Positions 23,566 through 34,617 of a stretch of DNA of 64,000 bases are shown here, one piece after another (within the stretch, counting starts at the first letter, position 1; each line of letters opens with the position of its first letter). This stretch comes from Neurospora intermedia. Taxonomy: Eukaryota; Ascomycota; Sordariomycetes; Sordariales; Sordariaceae. A program made the position numbers and the translations under genes. The notes beneath the pieces are model-generated. The model did not search any database, was not told where the DNA came from, and saw nothing but the letters and a program-made list of their open reading frames with translations. The stretch lies in contig BTPP01000007.1 of the NCBI GenBank assembly GCA_037102815.1, positions 992,001-1,056,000 of the forward strand, read 5' to 3'.

Positions 23566-24925
23566 CTAAACTTTCTCAGCCCAACCAAGCGTGCTACTCT
23601 TGGCATTCCAAACCGTGTAATAAGCCTTGATTAAAGGGCTTCCAAACAACCACAGCCGACGGCCCTCAATAGGCTCAACCAAGGGAGGATCCCAATGAGA
23701 GAACGCCGCCTGACAGACTCCCTTCTTGCCAGGATACTCACCCAGGTTGAATGCACTCTTCGGCATAGTCACTTCAATCACCTCGCCTCTGGTTTTCGTC
23801 CCGATAGTGAACGTGATGTCCGTCGCCACTTCATCCAGCGTAGCACAACTCGCACCCCATGATCCCCTATCATTGAGGGGGACGATGTCCTTGGAAATGC
23901 CCGAGTAGAGATTCTCGGCTGCTTGTTGGTCAGGAGCCAACATGTAGGCTGTCCCTGAGTCGATGTAAGCAACCCCGGGCACGAGTGGCTTGTTGCCGTT
24001 GGTTGAGTTGGGCCATACTCGCTTGTTATTTCCGGAGCCGATGTAGGCAGCTTGTACATCTAGTGTAAACAAACTCGAGAGAGTGGTGAGCATTTCATCA
24101 ACACTGACGTTCTTGATACGGCCATGATAGCGCGCAACGTCGACGCCGCCGATGGAGGCTTCAGGACCGCGCTGTTGCTGGTTCTGGCCACCAGACCCGA
24201 GGGCAAGGCCAACGATCCTGTTTGAGAGCTGTCCCTCACTGACAAGGTTGGGGAGAAAGGGAAGATAGGTAAAGTTCCCGCTTCCGTCCCAAGCCGAGAT
24301 ATCAGCAGGACCAATGCCGAGGATTCCGTCGGCAAATTGGGAAGACAGAGTCTCGCCGTAGCTATGACAAAGCAAGAACTCCTGTTTGGGGGCAGAAAGA
24401 CCCTGTATCGAGACGGTGTCGGTGACGACTTCGCATTCGGCTCGGCCGGTCTGATTGAGCGGGATAGTGTCTGCACCAGTGCCGTACTCGATGGGTCGAA
24501 AAAGTGCAGGTTGGGGGGAAAATGATGTGGATTTGGTTGGGTTGAAAAGCGAGTGTTTGCCGCAGTTGGTACAGTTGTTACGAGGGAGGACAAGAGCGAT
24601 TGATCCAGTGTCTACAACGACTTTACTATGGATGGTGACGTTAGCCGTCCCCTTGTTCTGCATAGGGATGCGTGTTAACTTACAACGTTTGAGGAGGGGT
24701 GCCGACCGTGATGGTTGCCATCCATTGGAGTTCAGTTTTTCCGTTATTCCTCGAGTCAACTTCCAACGGTACTCTTGTGAGGCTTTTCTTCCCGGTCTCT
24801 TGTCGACGGTCTGACGAGCGATGCTTGAGACCTCCCTCGAGATGGCCGGTGATTGGCTGGCTGGGGCGGAAAGCCGTTGTGCTTGAGAATAACAAGCTGG
24901 CTATAAGCGGCATCAGGGACTTCAT
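23566..24925 (-). CDS. secreted pepsin-type aspartic protease
   Basis: Exon 24925-24684 joins 24625-23566 across a 58-nt intron (donor GTAAGT, acceptor TAG), giving 433 residues. A signal peptide (MKSLMPLIASLLFSSTTAF) and a basic propeptide (about 20-60) precede the catalytic domain. The two catalytic aspartates lie in DTGS (86-89) and DSGT (303-306), and the flap is YGTG near 128-131. This is an A1-family endopeptidase acting outside the cell or at the wall. The residue after the first motif is unusual: the common LWVP is read here as LVLP. No C-terminal membrane segment is evident, so it is probably soluble. An in-frame upstream ATG at 24991 would give a double hydrophobic leader and is less likely. 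Confidence 0.92.
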
Positions 24926-26336
24926 GTTGATGGAATGGAGGGATATTATCAATAAAGATGATATGAATAAACGTAGGAGGGGAATGATCATGACTCGATG
25001 AAAGGAACAAGCAGAAAGATTTTGCTCTTTTTATCCTTAGTCTCACACCTCTTTAGTCTCGCGTAACTGAGAACTTGATGTTGATGGGACGGGACAGAAA
25101 TGCGGAAGCAGCGCGACCATGACTATTGCCAATCGTGAGAGCTTGCTACGTCGTCTTGGTGAAACAAGCAGCCAGGACCCGAAGCTACTCGCTAAGCCAT
25201 GGTAGCAGGTAGGTTGAGTTAGGACATATGGAGCAACATGAACCATGGCGGCGGTGTTGGTTCGTGTGGAGCTACCTTTCCTTTCTAACATAAATAAGAT
25301 TGACGATAAATTTGTCTGGTTGTTGTTCACCAAGGGCTGTTTGATAACTCCCCTTGCAGAGACCACTTTCTGCCAGCTAAAGTAGGGATGTTGTGTGTGA
25401 TGAGGTGTACGCATCTCAGCTCGGGCAGCTGCGCCTTCGGGGAACCATAGAGGTAGCTACCGCCAAATACTAATGATCTCATCGAAGGCCAGATCGTATG
25501 TGCAAACCCTTGGTCGTGCCATGACTACTCAAAAGCGTCACGCCAAGACATATTAGCGATTATGTACGATTAAAATCTGAGTCCTGGTACGCTGTTAGTC
25601 CGAACTGAGCCGTCAGAACAAGCACGCGTAGGCGTCCTGTCAGATCGGGAAACTGTTGGGAAAGGGCTAGATGGGAAGGCTTGTTGGGGAATATTGTCTC
25701 CGATCACTTCGTGTAAGCTAGTTGATCAACTTGGGTCCAAGTCTTCACTTTGTGTCGGATGAAGTTTCCAACCAGGTCGGAGTCTGGTTTTCAGAGATCC
25801 CGAACTCGCGTGACCTGGATCAGTGAACATGGAAATGGAAGGCGAGGAAGGGGAATGTGGCCAAGTGAAAACCGTACTTTCCTTACCTCAGCCCAACCCA
25901 AGGTCTAGGCTTGGAAAGTTTGAACACCGCAACGGAAGAGAGAGAGAAAACTATCACGGTTGGCGACGATCTCCATCCGAACTTTGAAGCATCTACCCGA
26001 GTAGTTTGGCTCCGTGCTGCCTTCCATGTTGGTGGCAATGGCGGATCGCCGAGGTTCTCGACCATTCAAACAACGTAAACGCTCTTGCCGTCTTGACCAA
26101 GTCACGGTCATACTGTCACACAACTCCCCCACGACAATTACAACTCACTAGTCGTACTTGCTCGGTCGGAAACAAGGTGAAGATGTCGACACCGAGAATG
26201 GCAGGTCTGACCGGCGAGAAAGAAGCCTTAAGAACAGCCAGGCTGTCGGCTTCGGTTGGAAGTTCAGAGCCCGGATCCGTGAACTTGGTGTCCTGTATTG
26301 TTCGGTACCGAATTTGATACTGAGCAAGCCGGAAAC
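24926..26336. other. gene-free spacer between two secreted-protein genes
   Basis: It holds the divergent promoters of the aspartic protease (minus) and the Asp f 4-like gene (plus). Nothing else is recognisable. Confidence 0.5.
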
Positions 26337-27444
26337 ATGATCATGAAGATTTACCTCTACTGGTGTGTGCTGCTTCTTGCGAGCTGCGCATCCGCCTTCG
26401 TGAATCGGGATTTGAAGTTGGGCAATCGGGACCCGTCGTCGTAAGTCGCTACCCTCCACACTTGAACCCAAAGAATACCTGGGTCATCCGTTGACCAACA
26501 CTTCGAGTAGGCCAGCCAACCTCGCTCCTCCGGTCCTCACATCGACCATAACCGTGACCCCAACCGTCATTGCCACATCCTTGGTGCAAAACATCTTGCC
26601 AACCACCATCACCGTCACATCGGGCGTCAGCAACATCATCCCCAACATCCCGCTTCCTTCTTCCTCCTCAGTCGGCACTCAGCAACAACCATCACCAGCC
26701 CCACCGAGTAGCCCCTCCCACGGACCTCCTTCTCCCCAGTCTCCCGTCCAAAACGCCCTGCCCATCCCTTACAACTGCGCCAGCCCCGTGCCCGGCCTCT
26801 CCCCCCAGGACTGCACCTACCTTTCCACCATCGGCATCATCTCACAGGGACAAAACGCCCTTTCGGCCGCCTCAGGTACCGCGGGCATCTACCTCGGCAC
26901 CAACGGTCCCAACACCTTCTCCTTCATCAACGGTGCCTCGGTGCCCTTGATCCTGGTGGTCTGGTACAACGCCGTAGAAGACGCACAATCCTCGTTTATG
27001 GACGCGCGCACCCCCAAGATCACGTACTCGCTCCCCACGCAGGGCAACGCGGTGGTGGTGTCGATTGATAACGAGGTTCCCGGCGGCTGGTCGACGCTGT
27101 ACAATTACACAACGACGCTGACGGAGTACGGGCAGGTGAACAATACGTTTGGCGAGTTCAACACGGGCTCGTTTGCCACGACGGACGTAAGTCGGCTGGT
27201 GAACATGCAAGGACATCCGATGACGGTTGTGGTCCGGGGGAGCGGGTGTCGGTCGGATATGCAGACTTGTGTGTACACGTGCAGTGAGCCGGGAGCCGTT
27301 ACATGCGGGAGGCAAAGGAGTTATAGATTGGAGAACTGCCAGGGCCAGCCGGGGGCAGTGGTGAGTAATGATGCCAATGGGAATCCGACGGGTGGATGTC
27401 AGGGCTGGAGTAACGGAGGGCATGTTGATGTCATTTTCACTTGA
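26337..27444 (+). CDS. secreted Asp f 4-like protein
   Basis: A first coding exon (26337-26440) supplies a signal peptide (MIMKIYLYWCVLLLASCASA). It joins 26511-27444 across a 70-nt intron (donor GTAAGT, acceptor TAG), for 345 residues. Reading only the long second frame would miss the secretion signal. A Thr/Ser/Pro-rich linker (about 40-115) precedes a compact C-terminal domain. That domain carries GIYLGTNGPNTF, WYNAVEDAQSSFMDARTP, six or more cysteines and a final GHVDVIF strand, the layout of the fungal Asp f 4-like family. Members are secreted and surface-associated with no proven enzymatic role. Family assignment is from pattern memory and moderately secure; secretion is well supported. 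Met3 is an equally possible start. Confidence 0.85.
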
Positions 27445-27767
27445 TGTGCCAGAGGTAGAGGGACGAGGTAAAGGAAAGGACTGTGAGATGTTAGACGAAG
27501 CTTCATGCCATGTAAGAAGGAGGGAAAGGTATCGGCGTATATGATGGTCGATGAGTCCAGTTAGCATGACGGGATGTCCCGTAGCCAGAGAAACATTGAT
27601 TTTCCGTGAAAGATGGACATGTCCCAAGTAGACTGCACCTGTCAGACATGCATTTAATTAACAGCGCATACCCGGTCCCTGCATGTATCCCCGTCTTGTC
27701 TCGATATGGTCCACCCTCTGATCCCGTCGTCCTCCGTCACTTCCATTGCACCTCACACTTGGGAAAA
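27445..27767. other. convergent 3' flanks
   Basis: A short spacer between the 3' ends of the Asp f 4-like gene (plus) and the VOC gene (minus). Nothing else seen. Confidence 0.5.
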
Positions 27768-27929
27768 CTAAAGGCTGAACTCCAGCCTATTCCCCGCATA
27801 ATCCCTCGCAAAGAATCTCTTTGGGTACTCAACTCCCTGATGACCTAAAATAACGTTAGTATCAGCCCAATTTCTCACCACCCCCTCATCCCCCCTATCT
27901 CCTCCCCCCCTCTTCCAAAAAAAACAAAA

Positions 27930-27960
<31 letters not shown>

Positions 27961-28534
27961 TAAAACTCACCACTCCCCACCGTCCCCGGCTCATCACACT
28001 CCATCGGCGCCCCCTCCCCTCCCCGCTTATAATGCTCCCAAATCCTCTCCTGCAGTTCTTTCAGTTTCTCCGCACTCTCCACTCGGAAACAAGGATGTCT
28101 ATCGGCATTTCGAGCCTCGGGCGTGAAATCGATATCGGGTCGACCTAGCGCTACGTGCAGCTGTTGTTGTTGAACACCTTCTGACTCCGACTCTTGCGAA
28201 GAAGAAAAATCGAACCAAGCCAAGGTGCCTTGTTGCAAAGCCGGGACGGGCCGGGGAATGAGGCCGAGGGTGGTTCCGTAAAAGAGGGTGGCGAGGTGGA
28301 GAGTGGAGGGGGGGACGAGGATGTTTACCTGTGGTATTATATGGATTGTTAGATGGGGATGGGGATGTTGTGAAGAAGGGGAAGGGGGTGTAAGTTGGGG
28401 AGAAACGAGGATGGAGAGAAAGAAAAAAGGGGGTGAGGGTAAGTTAGGGAGAAAGGAAAGATGGGATGGGATCGATCGAGTGGAATGATAAGAGGAGGAC
28501 AGGGAACACAAACGTGATGGAGTCCGGTAATCAT
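27768..28534 (-). CDS. VOC/glyoxalase-fold protein
   Basis: Three exons (28534-28514, 28328-27971, 27844-27768) give 151 residues. The 21-nt first coding exon encodes MITGLHH, and the splice to VNILVPP restores the first beta strand of the fold. The second intron (donor GTGAGT, branch ACTAAC, acceptor TTTAG) contains a long poly-A tract on the plus strand. Two beta-alpha-beta-beta-beta units are visible, with histidines near residues 6-7, 48 and 67 and RDYAGNRLEF at the end, typical of VOC metalloenzymes such as glyoxalase or ring-cleavage dioxygenases. The reaction is not assignable. No signal peptide is present, so it is cytosolic. Confidence 0.87.
27919..27952. repeat. poly-A tract inside a VOC-gene intron
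   Basis: Thirty-three adenines of 34 bases, interrupted by one C. It reads as poly-T in the minus-strand intron, upstream of the branch site. Confidence 0.95.
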
Positions 28535-29248
28535 TATGGCGGATTTAGATAGAGAGTCTTCAAATAAAGAGGGGGTGTGAGGCTGTTGTTTGTTTATATG
28601 AAGTCTGTATGTCAAGGAGATGACGAATGGTAGCAAGTTGTGTTCTTTGTGAAAACATACAACGACCACATAAACGTCGAAGAGTGATGGTGGTGATGGA
28701 GACGACAATGATGATGATGGATAAATGTATCCGGTTTCAGCTTCAGGTTGGACAGAGTCACACTGCGGGGTCCTCATCGCCATTGGAGAGACCTGCGCCG
28801 TGCTTTTGATCTGCATCACACTAGGATAATGCACGACATAATGGTGCACTACAGCCGTGGTGAGTATCACGGCGTTGGGTTACCTCCGAAGCCTTGCTTG
28901 GTTGAGAAGACATGGGAATTTGTGTTGGTGTGACCGCCCCAGGTTCGGAAACAAAGGCCTTTTTGACCTGTTCTGAAATTTCTACCTACGCTGCTGAAAC
29001 GGTTTTTTGGGCCCATACTGCCGGTATTAGTGAGATGTCGCCATTAGTTCTAGTAGAAAAAAAAAGATGCCTATCAGATAGGCAGTAAAGCGTGAAACAT
29101 TAGTAACGAAGACAAGCAGCATGGCCGGACATATCACAGACTTTTCCCTCCCTCTTTTCGCTTCATACGTTTTGCCCAGACCAGCAAGACGTTCATCATC
29201 AAACATCCTTGGTCGCCGCATTACCTTTATGACGGGACCTTACGTCCT
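28535..29248. other. spacer between VOC gene and sfh5
   Basis: VOC promoter and sfh5 3' flank. GAT/TGG-rich low-complexity sequence lies at about 28680-28725. No gene seen. Confidence 0.5.
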
Positions 29249-30422
29249 CTACTGGACAATAGGTGCTTTGCCCAGTGTCTTCAAGTCCGCGCCCTTGCCA
29301 CCGTACTCAGCAGGGAGCTTGTCGCCCAGCCCGTCGACCTTGGTGTTGACAAACTCCTTTGCAAGGTTTGTGCCGCTAGACATAGGATGGAACTTATTCA
29401 ACGTCTTCTTGGAGACAAACATCTTCATGAGGCCGTAGAAGAAGCCCATGATGGCAGGGATGTTGAGGAAGAACTTTTCCTTGAGCAGCTCGGGGTAGTT
29501 GTCGCCCAACACCTTGATACACTCTTTACTGGCCGCCTTGGCCACGTCGGTTTGACGCAGGAAACTGATGCCCTTGTAGTCATGGACCTGAGTCATCTTG
29601 TAGGGGTCGTAGTCGGCCGTGATGGGCTTGATGGCCCCCCCAATGTTGATTTCCATAAGACCAAGCTCCATGAGGGCAACACGCCACTCCACAAACCTTT
29701 GGAGCACCAAGCGTGAGCGACATGACAAGCGTAAAGCAGACAGCAGGGGATGGAGAAAGGTGGTATGGGACTTACTCTTGAAGGTTGCCAAAGGTCTCGT
29801 CGAGAGACTTGACACTACCGTAGAGGTTCCAAGTGAAAACCTCCTTTTGCTCGGGCTCGTCGACAGCAGGCTCGTCGCCGGCTGTGTAGGTGGTGACGTA
29901 GCCCAGACCATCAAACTTGGCCTTGGAAAACATCTTCCTGAGCAGCTGCTGAGGCTGTGTCTTTTGGCGCCAGTCGAGCGTCTTGAGCAGCTGATCCTTG
30001 GCCTTCTCGACTTGTCCATCGTTGGCATTCAGGAATTTCTGGAAAATGATCTGGGTCGGGATGTGTCTCTCGGGGTCCGAGAGGGGGACGCCCCAAATCT
30101 CGAAATGGGCATGGCCCTCGGCGGCCTTCCACAGCTGGGCGAGGGGAGAAAGCTCAGCCGCTGTTGTTGACTCTGATCCCTTGACATCAGCGGGAGAGTC
30201 GGTGTCTTGAGCGGGGGCAGTGGCGGGTTTGGGCTCGCTGTTGTCGACTGGTGCTATCGCCTGGGGTTCAGCGGGATTGACTACTTTCGGTTCCTCTTCG
30301 GTGTGCTTAGCAGCATCTGGTTCAGATCCGGTGACAGTGGGTGTATTGTCGTTGACGGCGTCAGCGCTGACGGCAGCCGGAGCGGCTCCAGGCTCCGCGT
30401 TGTCTGAGGGTTGGGTGCTCAT
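29249..30422 (-). CDS. sfh5: Sec14-like phosphatidylinositol transfer protein Sfh5
   Basis: Exon 30422-29776 joins 29696-29249 across a 79-nt intron with donor GTAAGT and an unusual AAAG acceptor, giving 364 residues. Residues 1-95 are an acidic, Ala/Pro/Glu-rich disordered tail. A CRAL-TRIO N-terminal helical part (about 95-170, with KFLNAND and LLKTLDWR) is followed by the CRAL-TRIO lipid-binding domain (to ~340). That domain ends with the Sfh5-type segment containing FVSKKTLNKFHPM and LPAEYGGKG. The family exchanges phosphatidylinositol between membranes at the ER and cell cortex. Yeast Sfh5 has also been reported to bind heme, and whether that holds here cannot be seen. The start is the first ATG of the frame with no upstream conserved sequence. 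Confidence 0.92.
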
Positions 30423-32752
30423 CGTGCTTTGTGAATGAGATGGAGACCGATGACGTCGAGCTATTGTTAAAGAACGAGCTGGCCGTTCTCTTTTGATGTT
30501 GAAGGGTGTTGACGGCAAACCGGAGACTCGAGAGCGCGCCAAATCTCGTGGCGTAATCACTTGAAATTTGTGTGCTTCCGTTTGATGAATGACGTTTGAA
30601 GGGGAATGATTGGGGGTTGTCGTTGGATGAAACAGATAAGGTAAGCAGCAACCTGAAGGGAAAACGTGGTTCACGTGGGGGGTTGGGGGGCTACGCGGCG
30701 GTTGTTGATCACCTCTAGGAACTGTGCGGGGGAGTGACGGGCCTAGCCGCCGTTAGCTTCAGGGCAGCGCCACACTGTCGCTCAGTGGGCTAGGCAAGGG
30801 CTGATGGCCTGGCGGGGGTTCTACCTCTACGTCTACCCCGTCTCATTCCATGTCCCACCTAACTTTCACTTCACTTCCTCTTCCACTTCCCGTCGAAAAT
30901 GTCACCGACCCTTCATCCTTCGCCCATCCGCACTTATATTCGACGAGCTTCGAACGAGGCAGTGTCTGAGTGACTGACTGTTCATCTTTTGCTGAAGGGC
31001 TCAGCTCCTGACTTATACTTCCATGTCCACCTCAGTTGTTTCTGTTACTCGGTCCAAGGTGCTATGAGTACATCTACGTCACCCCATACGTTCTGCCAGA
31101 TTAAGAGAGTCCATCAGGCTAACGACTTTCCTAGTCATCGGAGCTCGGGTGATGTCTGCCGGCAATGAGGCCCTCGCCTCTTACCCGACGTCTGTCTGCG
31201 CTCCATCTCCGACCTCCTGTCTGTCCTGAGGGTGGCTGAAGCACATCCGACTGCATCTCACCGGACCATGACCTGTCGATACATGCTTCTCCAAAGGCTT
31301 CGAGCATAGAAATCGTCTGAGCCATCTCATGCATAGCCACATTTCGGACGTCTCCGAGTTCATGACTTGAGCTGGTGATATGTGTTCAGATGATGAAGGA
31401 AAGGGCTGGCAACGCAGGGTTAAAGGTCTGCCGGCTGCATCAACAAGCACATACATACGGCCGAACGCCCATGGCAGACTTCCAGCCCTGCGTTGCCGGC
31501 CCGTTCCTCGTTTTCGAGCCGAGATTTTCTTTGTTAGGTCAGAGTTACGCAAAACTCCGGTTTCGTGATCCGTCAGAATCCACCAGTGTCGAGCGAATCC
31601 AGCATCGCAGACTGATCACCACCAAACCCAAACCAACACCAAAACTCTTCTAGGTTGCCTTCATGACTTTGCCATTGTTTGAGGCTGACAGCCTTTGCCA
31701 GACCGCGAAACCGAGTTTCAATTTATACAGCACATGTGAAGAACAGCTTCAGGCTACTCAACACCCGTTGTTGTCGCGATTTCACTTTCCTCGAGCTTCA
31801 CTCGCCTGTGATGTGTATGCGACCTGATCAGCTTCGCCGCTGGGTCATGGTACAGCCTTCTCGTTCCCTACGCCACGATCTAAGCCTCAAGAGTGACCTA
31901 ACACTTCGTCGCCCTTGGAATCATTCTCACGAAAGAGTGCATGTCAAGGGTCACATATATTGCCCCCCTATACCCTCTCGATGGGCTTTCTCCTCGGATC
32001 AGCCATTCGGTTTTTCACTCGGACGGACCAAAGGCTCCAACAAGCGTGCGAGCTCTACTCTAGCACACAATGGCCAGGCGTCCAACTAATGTCGAGACTC
32101 GTTAGCGACTCGAACTAAAACAGAAGTCGGCAGATGAAGGTTCAGATGTCGCGAGGTACATGGCCCTACGTGCACATGGTTGCATGGCCTTGGAAACGAA
32201 ACACTTCGGTAGTTACTCATCAGTCAAGCTCTCAATTTGGTAATACTAGGTATACCGTGCCAATGATCAGAGCGAGCTGTCTTATGAGTGCTCGTCTCTG
32301 CACATGTTCTTTCCAATATCACTTGAAAGCTCGGGTCCGCCACGCATTGGTCGGACGTAGTGGTTTGGAAGGCACCGGCCGTTCCTTCACCGGGCAGCGC
32401 AATCCATCAACTGTCCGCGCTAGAGCAAGTCATGGTTCGCGTAGTTTCGCGGCCGTCCTGGCCATCTCGCCTTATTATGACACATGATGCGCAGATCACG
32501 CACTGGTGAGAGTAGACTGCAGGAAACAACGACTTCCTGAGCCTTGCGGAAGCGATCTCGAGCTATATGGGTCAGTTATAAACTATTCATGGGTGTTGAG
32601 CTCACTGATCCTCATGTCTCGTCCCTGTTGGTATCCATGTTACCCGCCGGGTTTGTTATATGCCTGGTGATCCTCTCCCTACCCCAGGCCCTTCACCTCC
32701 AACCGACGCATCCGCCAGCAAAGCCACTATCCGCATTTCCTCACATTCCGGG
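30423..32752. other. long gene-free spacer upstream of the laccase
   Basis: About 2.3 kb without a supportable exon. It includes the sfh5 promoter, an imperfect 30-nt inverted repeat (31403-31502) and the laccase promoter. Frames of 116-136 codons on the plus strand (31679-32487) have no recognisable domain. Confidence 0.5.
31403..31502. repeat. imperfect 30-nt inverted repeat with ~40-nt loop
   Basis: Left arm 31403-31432 and right arm 31473-31502 are complementary at 25 of 30 positions. All five differences are transitions (C/T or G/A), three of which still allow G-U pairing in RNA. A transcript from either strand could fold into a long hairpin. No open frame explains it. Confidence 0.8.
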
Positions 32753-34617
32753 ATGAAGTCAGCGCTTGGTTGCGTGTTCAGTGCCCTTGCGGCGAGTGTG
32801 TCTTCATCCTCTCTCCATGCTCTACGGCAAACACCACCACAACTCGACTACAAACTCCTTCCTCGGGCCGCCTGTGACAACACAAACAAATCACGAAACT
32901 GTTGGGGAAACTACTCCATCGATACGAACTATTACGATGAAACGCCAGACACGGGAGTCACTCGCGAGTATTGGTTGTCGGTAGAGGAAGGAGATTGTGC
33001 GCCAGATGGCTATGCTCGCCAATGTCAAACGATCAATGGGACGGTTCCGGGTCCTACCATCTTTGCCGACTGGGGTGACAGTCTGATCATTCATGTTACC
33101 AACAACTTAAAGTCCAACGGCACAGGCATCCATTGGCATGGTCTTCGTCAATCTGGTAGCAACATCTACGATGGTGTTCCAGGGATCACTCAATGTGCCA
33201 TTGCCATCGGGCAGTCCATGACTTACAGATTCAAGGTCAGCCAGTACGGGTCAACCTGGTACCATAGTCACTTCAGTCTACAGTACGCGAACGGTGTTTT
33301 CGGTGGCATGATCTTCAACGGACCCGCGACTGCCAATTACGACGAGGACCTGGGCCATCTCTTTCTCTCCGACTGGTCCCATGTTGATGTCTTTACTCGG
33401 TGGTTTGCCGCCCGGAACGGTCAGCCTCCAGCCCTGGAAAGTGGTCTCATCAACGGAACCAACAAATTCGACTGCAGTACCTCATCAACGGACCCGAATT
33501 GTACCGGACGTGGAGTCAAGTTAACAACTGTGGTTGAGAAGGGCAAGAAGTACCGTCTTCGCTTGGTCAATGCGGCTGTCGATGGTGTGTTCCAGTTCAG
33601 CATTGACAAGCACAAGTTGAAGGTTATCGCTGCTGATCTTGTGCCCATCAAGCCCTACAGCACCTCTAGCTTGAAGCTCACAGAGGGCCAGCGGTACGAT
33701 ATCATCTTCCATGCCAACCAGGCAGTGGACAACTACTGGGTACGTGCCGGGTGGTTGAACGCTTGTCAGCCAAATGTAAACCCGGACAGCATCACCTCGG
33801 TCCTTCGATATAATGCCAGCAGCACGTTGGACCCGACCTCGACCAGTGATGTCACCGTCAGCAGCGATTGCCTTGATGAACCTCTGGCATCGCTTGTCCC
33901 CCATCTCAAGATGGATGTCACCAATATCCAAAAGACCTTTGACACGTACTTGAATATTTCAACGACAAATTACGTTCACTGGACCATCAACACCAGCAGT
34001 TTGCTCATCGACTGGAACAACCCGACCTTGAAACAAGTATTCAACGGCGAGAGCCTGTTTCCAACCGACTACAACGTTCTCGCCATCAATGTAAGCCGCT
34101 TCCTCTTCTTTTTTTTCTCTCTCTCATCTCTCCCTCCCATCGGACACACCCCCGACTAACCCTGTCATCTTCTTCTCCTCCTCCAAAGAAAACCACCACC
34201 GACGATGAATGGATCGTCCTCGTCATCCAAGACCAATCCAACCTCGGTCTCGAACACCCCATCCACCTACACGGCCACGACTTTTGGATCCTCGACCAAT
34301 CCACCGGTACCTTTGACGCCGCCACCTCTCCGCAGAGCTTCAAGACCAAGAACCCCCCGCGCCGCGACGTCGCCGCCCTCCCCGGCAACGGCTACCTCGC
34401 CATCGCCTTCATGCCCGACAACCCCGGCGCGTGGCTCTGTCACTGCCACATTGCCTGGCACGCCAGCGAAGGGCTGAGCCTAGAGTTCCTCGAGCGCGAG
34501 GCGGACATCCAGGCGGACGTGAGCGATTCCGATCGGACGCAGTTCAATGATATTTGTCAGACTTGGTCGGATAACGTGGGCACGCAGGCTTTCCCGCAGG
34601 AGGATTCGGGGATTTGA
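32753..34617 (+). CDS. laccase (multicopper oxidase)
   Basis: Exon 32753-34090 joins 34189-34617 across a 98-nt intron (donor GTAAGC, branch GACTAAC, acceptor CAAAG), giving 588 residues. A signal peptide (start MKSALGCVFSALAASVSSSS) precedes three cupredoxin domains. Copper ligands are visible in HWHG (127-130), WYHSH (169-173), HPIHLHGH (469-476) and HCHIAWH (531-537). The T1 Cys is residue 532, and the axial position is Leu542. The enzyme oxidises phenols with reduction of O2 to water and is extracellular. The C terminus ends in EDSGI, resembling the DSGL processing site of ascomycete laccases but with nothing after it. An in-frame ATG at 32660 would hide the signal peptide and was not chosen. 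Confidence 0.96.

Noticed and set aside
24926-24991. Upstream ATG of the aspartic protease frame
   Set aside because: It would put a second hydrophobic segment before a typical signal peptide. The ATG at 24925 is the better start.
31181-31552. 123-codon minus-strand frame covering the hairpin
   Set aside because: No family resemblance. The frame runs through both arms of the inverted repeat and has no convincing splice context.
32660-32752. N-terminal extension of the laccase from the ATG at 32660
   Set aside because: The extension is Pro/Ser-rich and would place the signal peptide internally.
30423-32752. Possible RIP-degraded transposon in the long spacer
   Set aside because: I see no long AT-rich block, no transposase or reverse transcriptase fragments and no terminal repeats. 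Only the short hairpin stands out.
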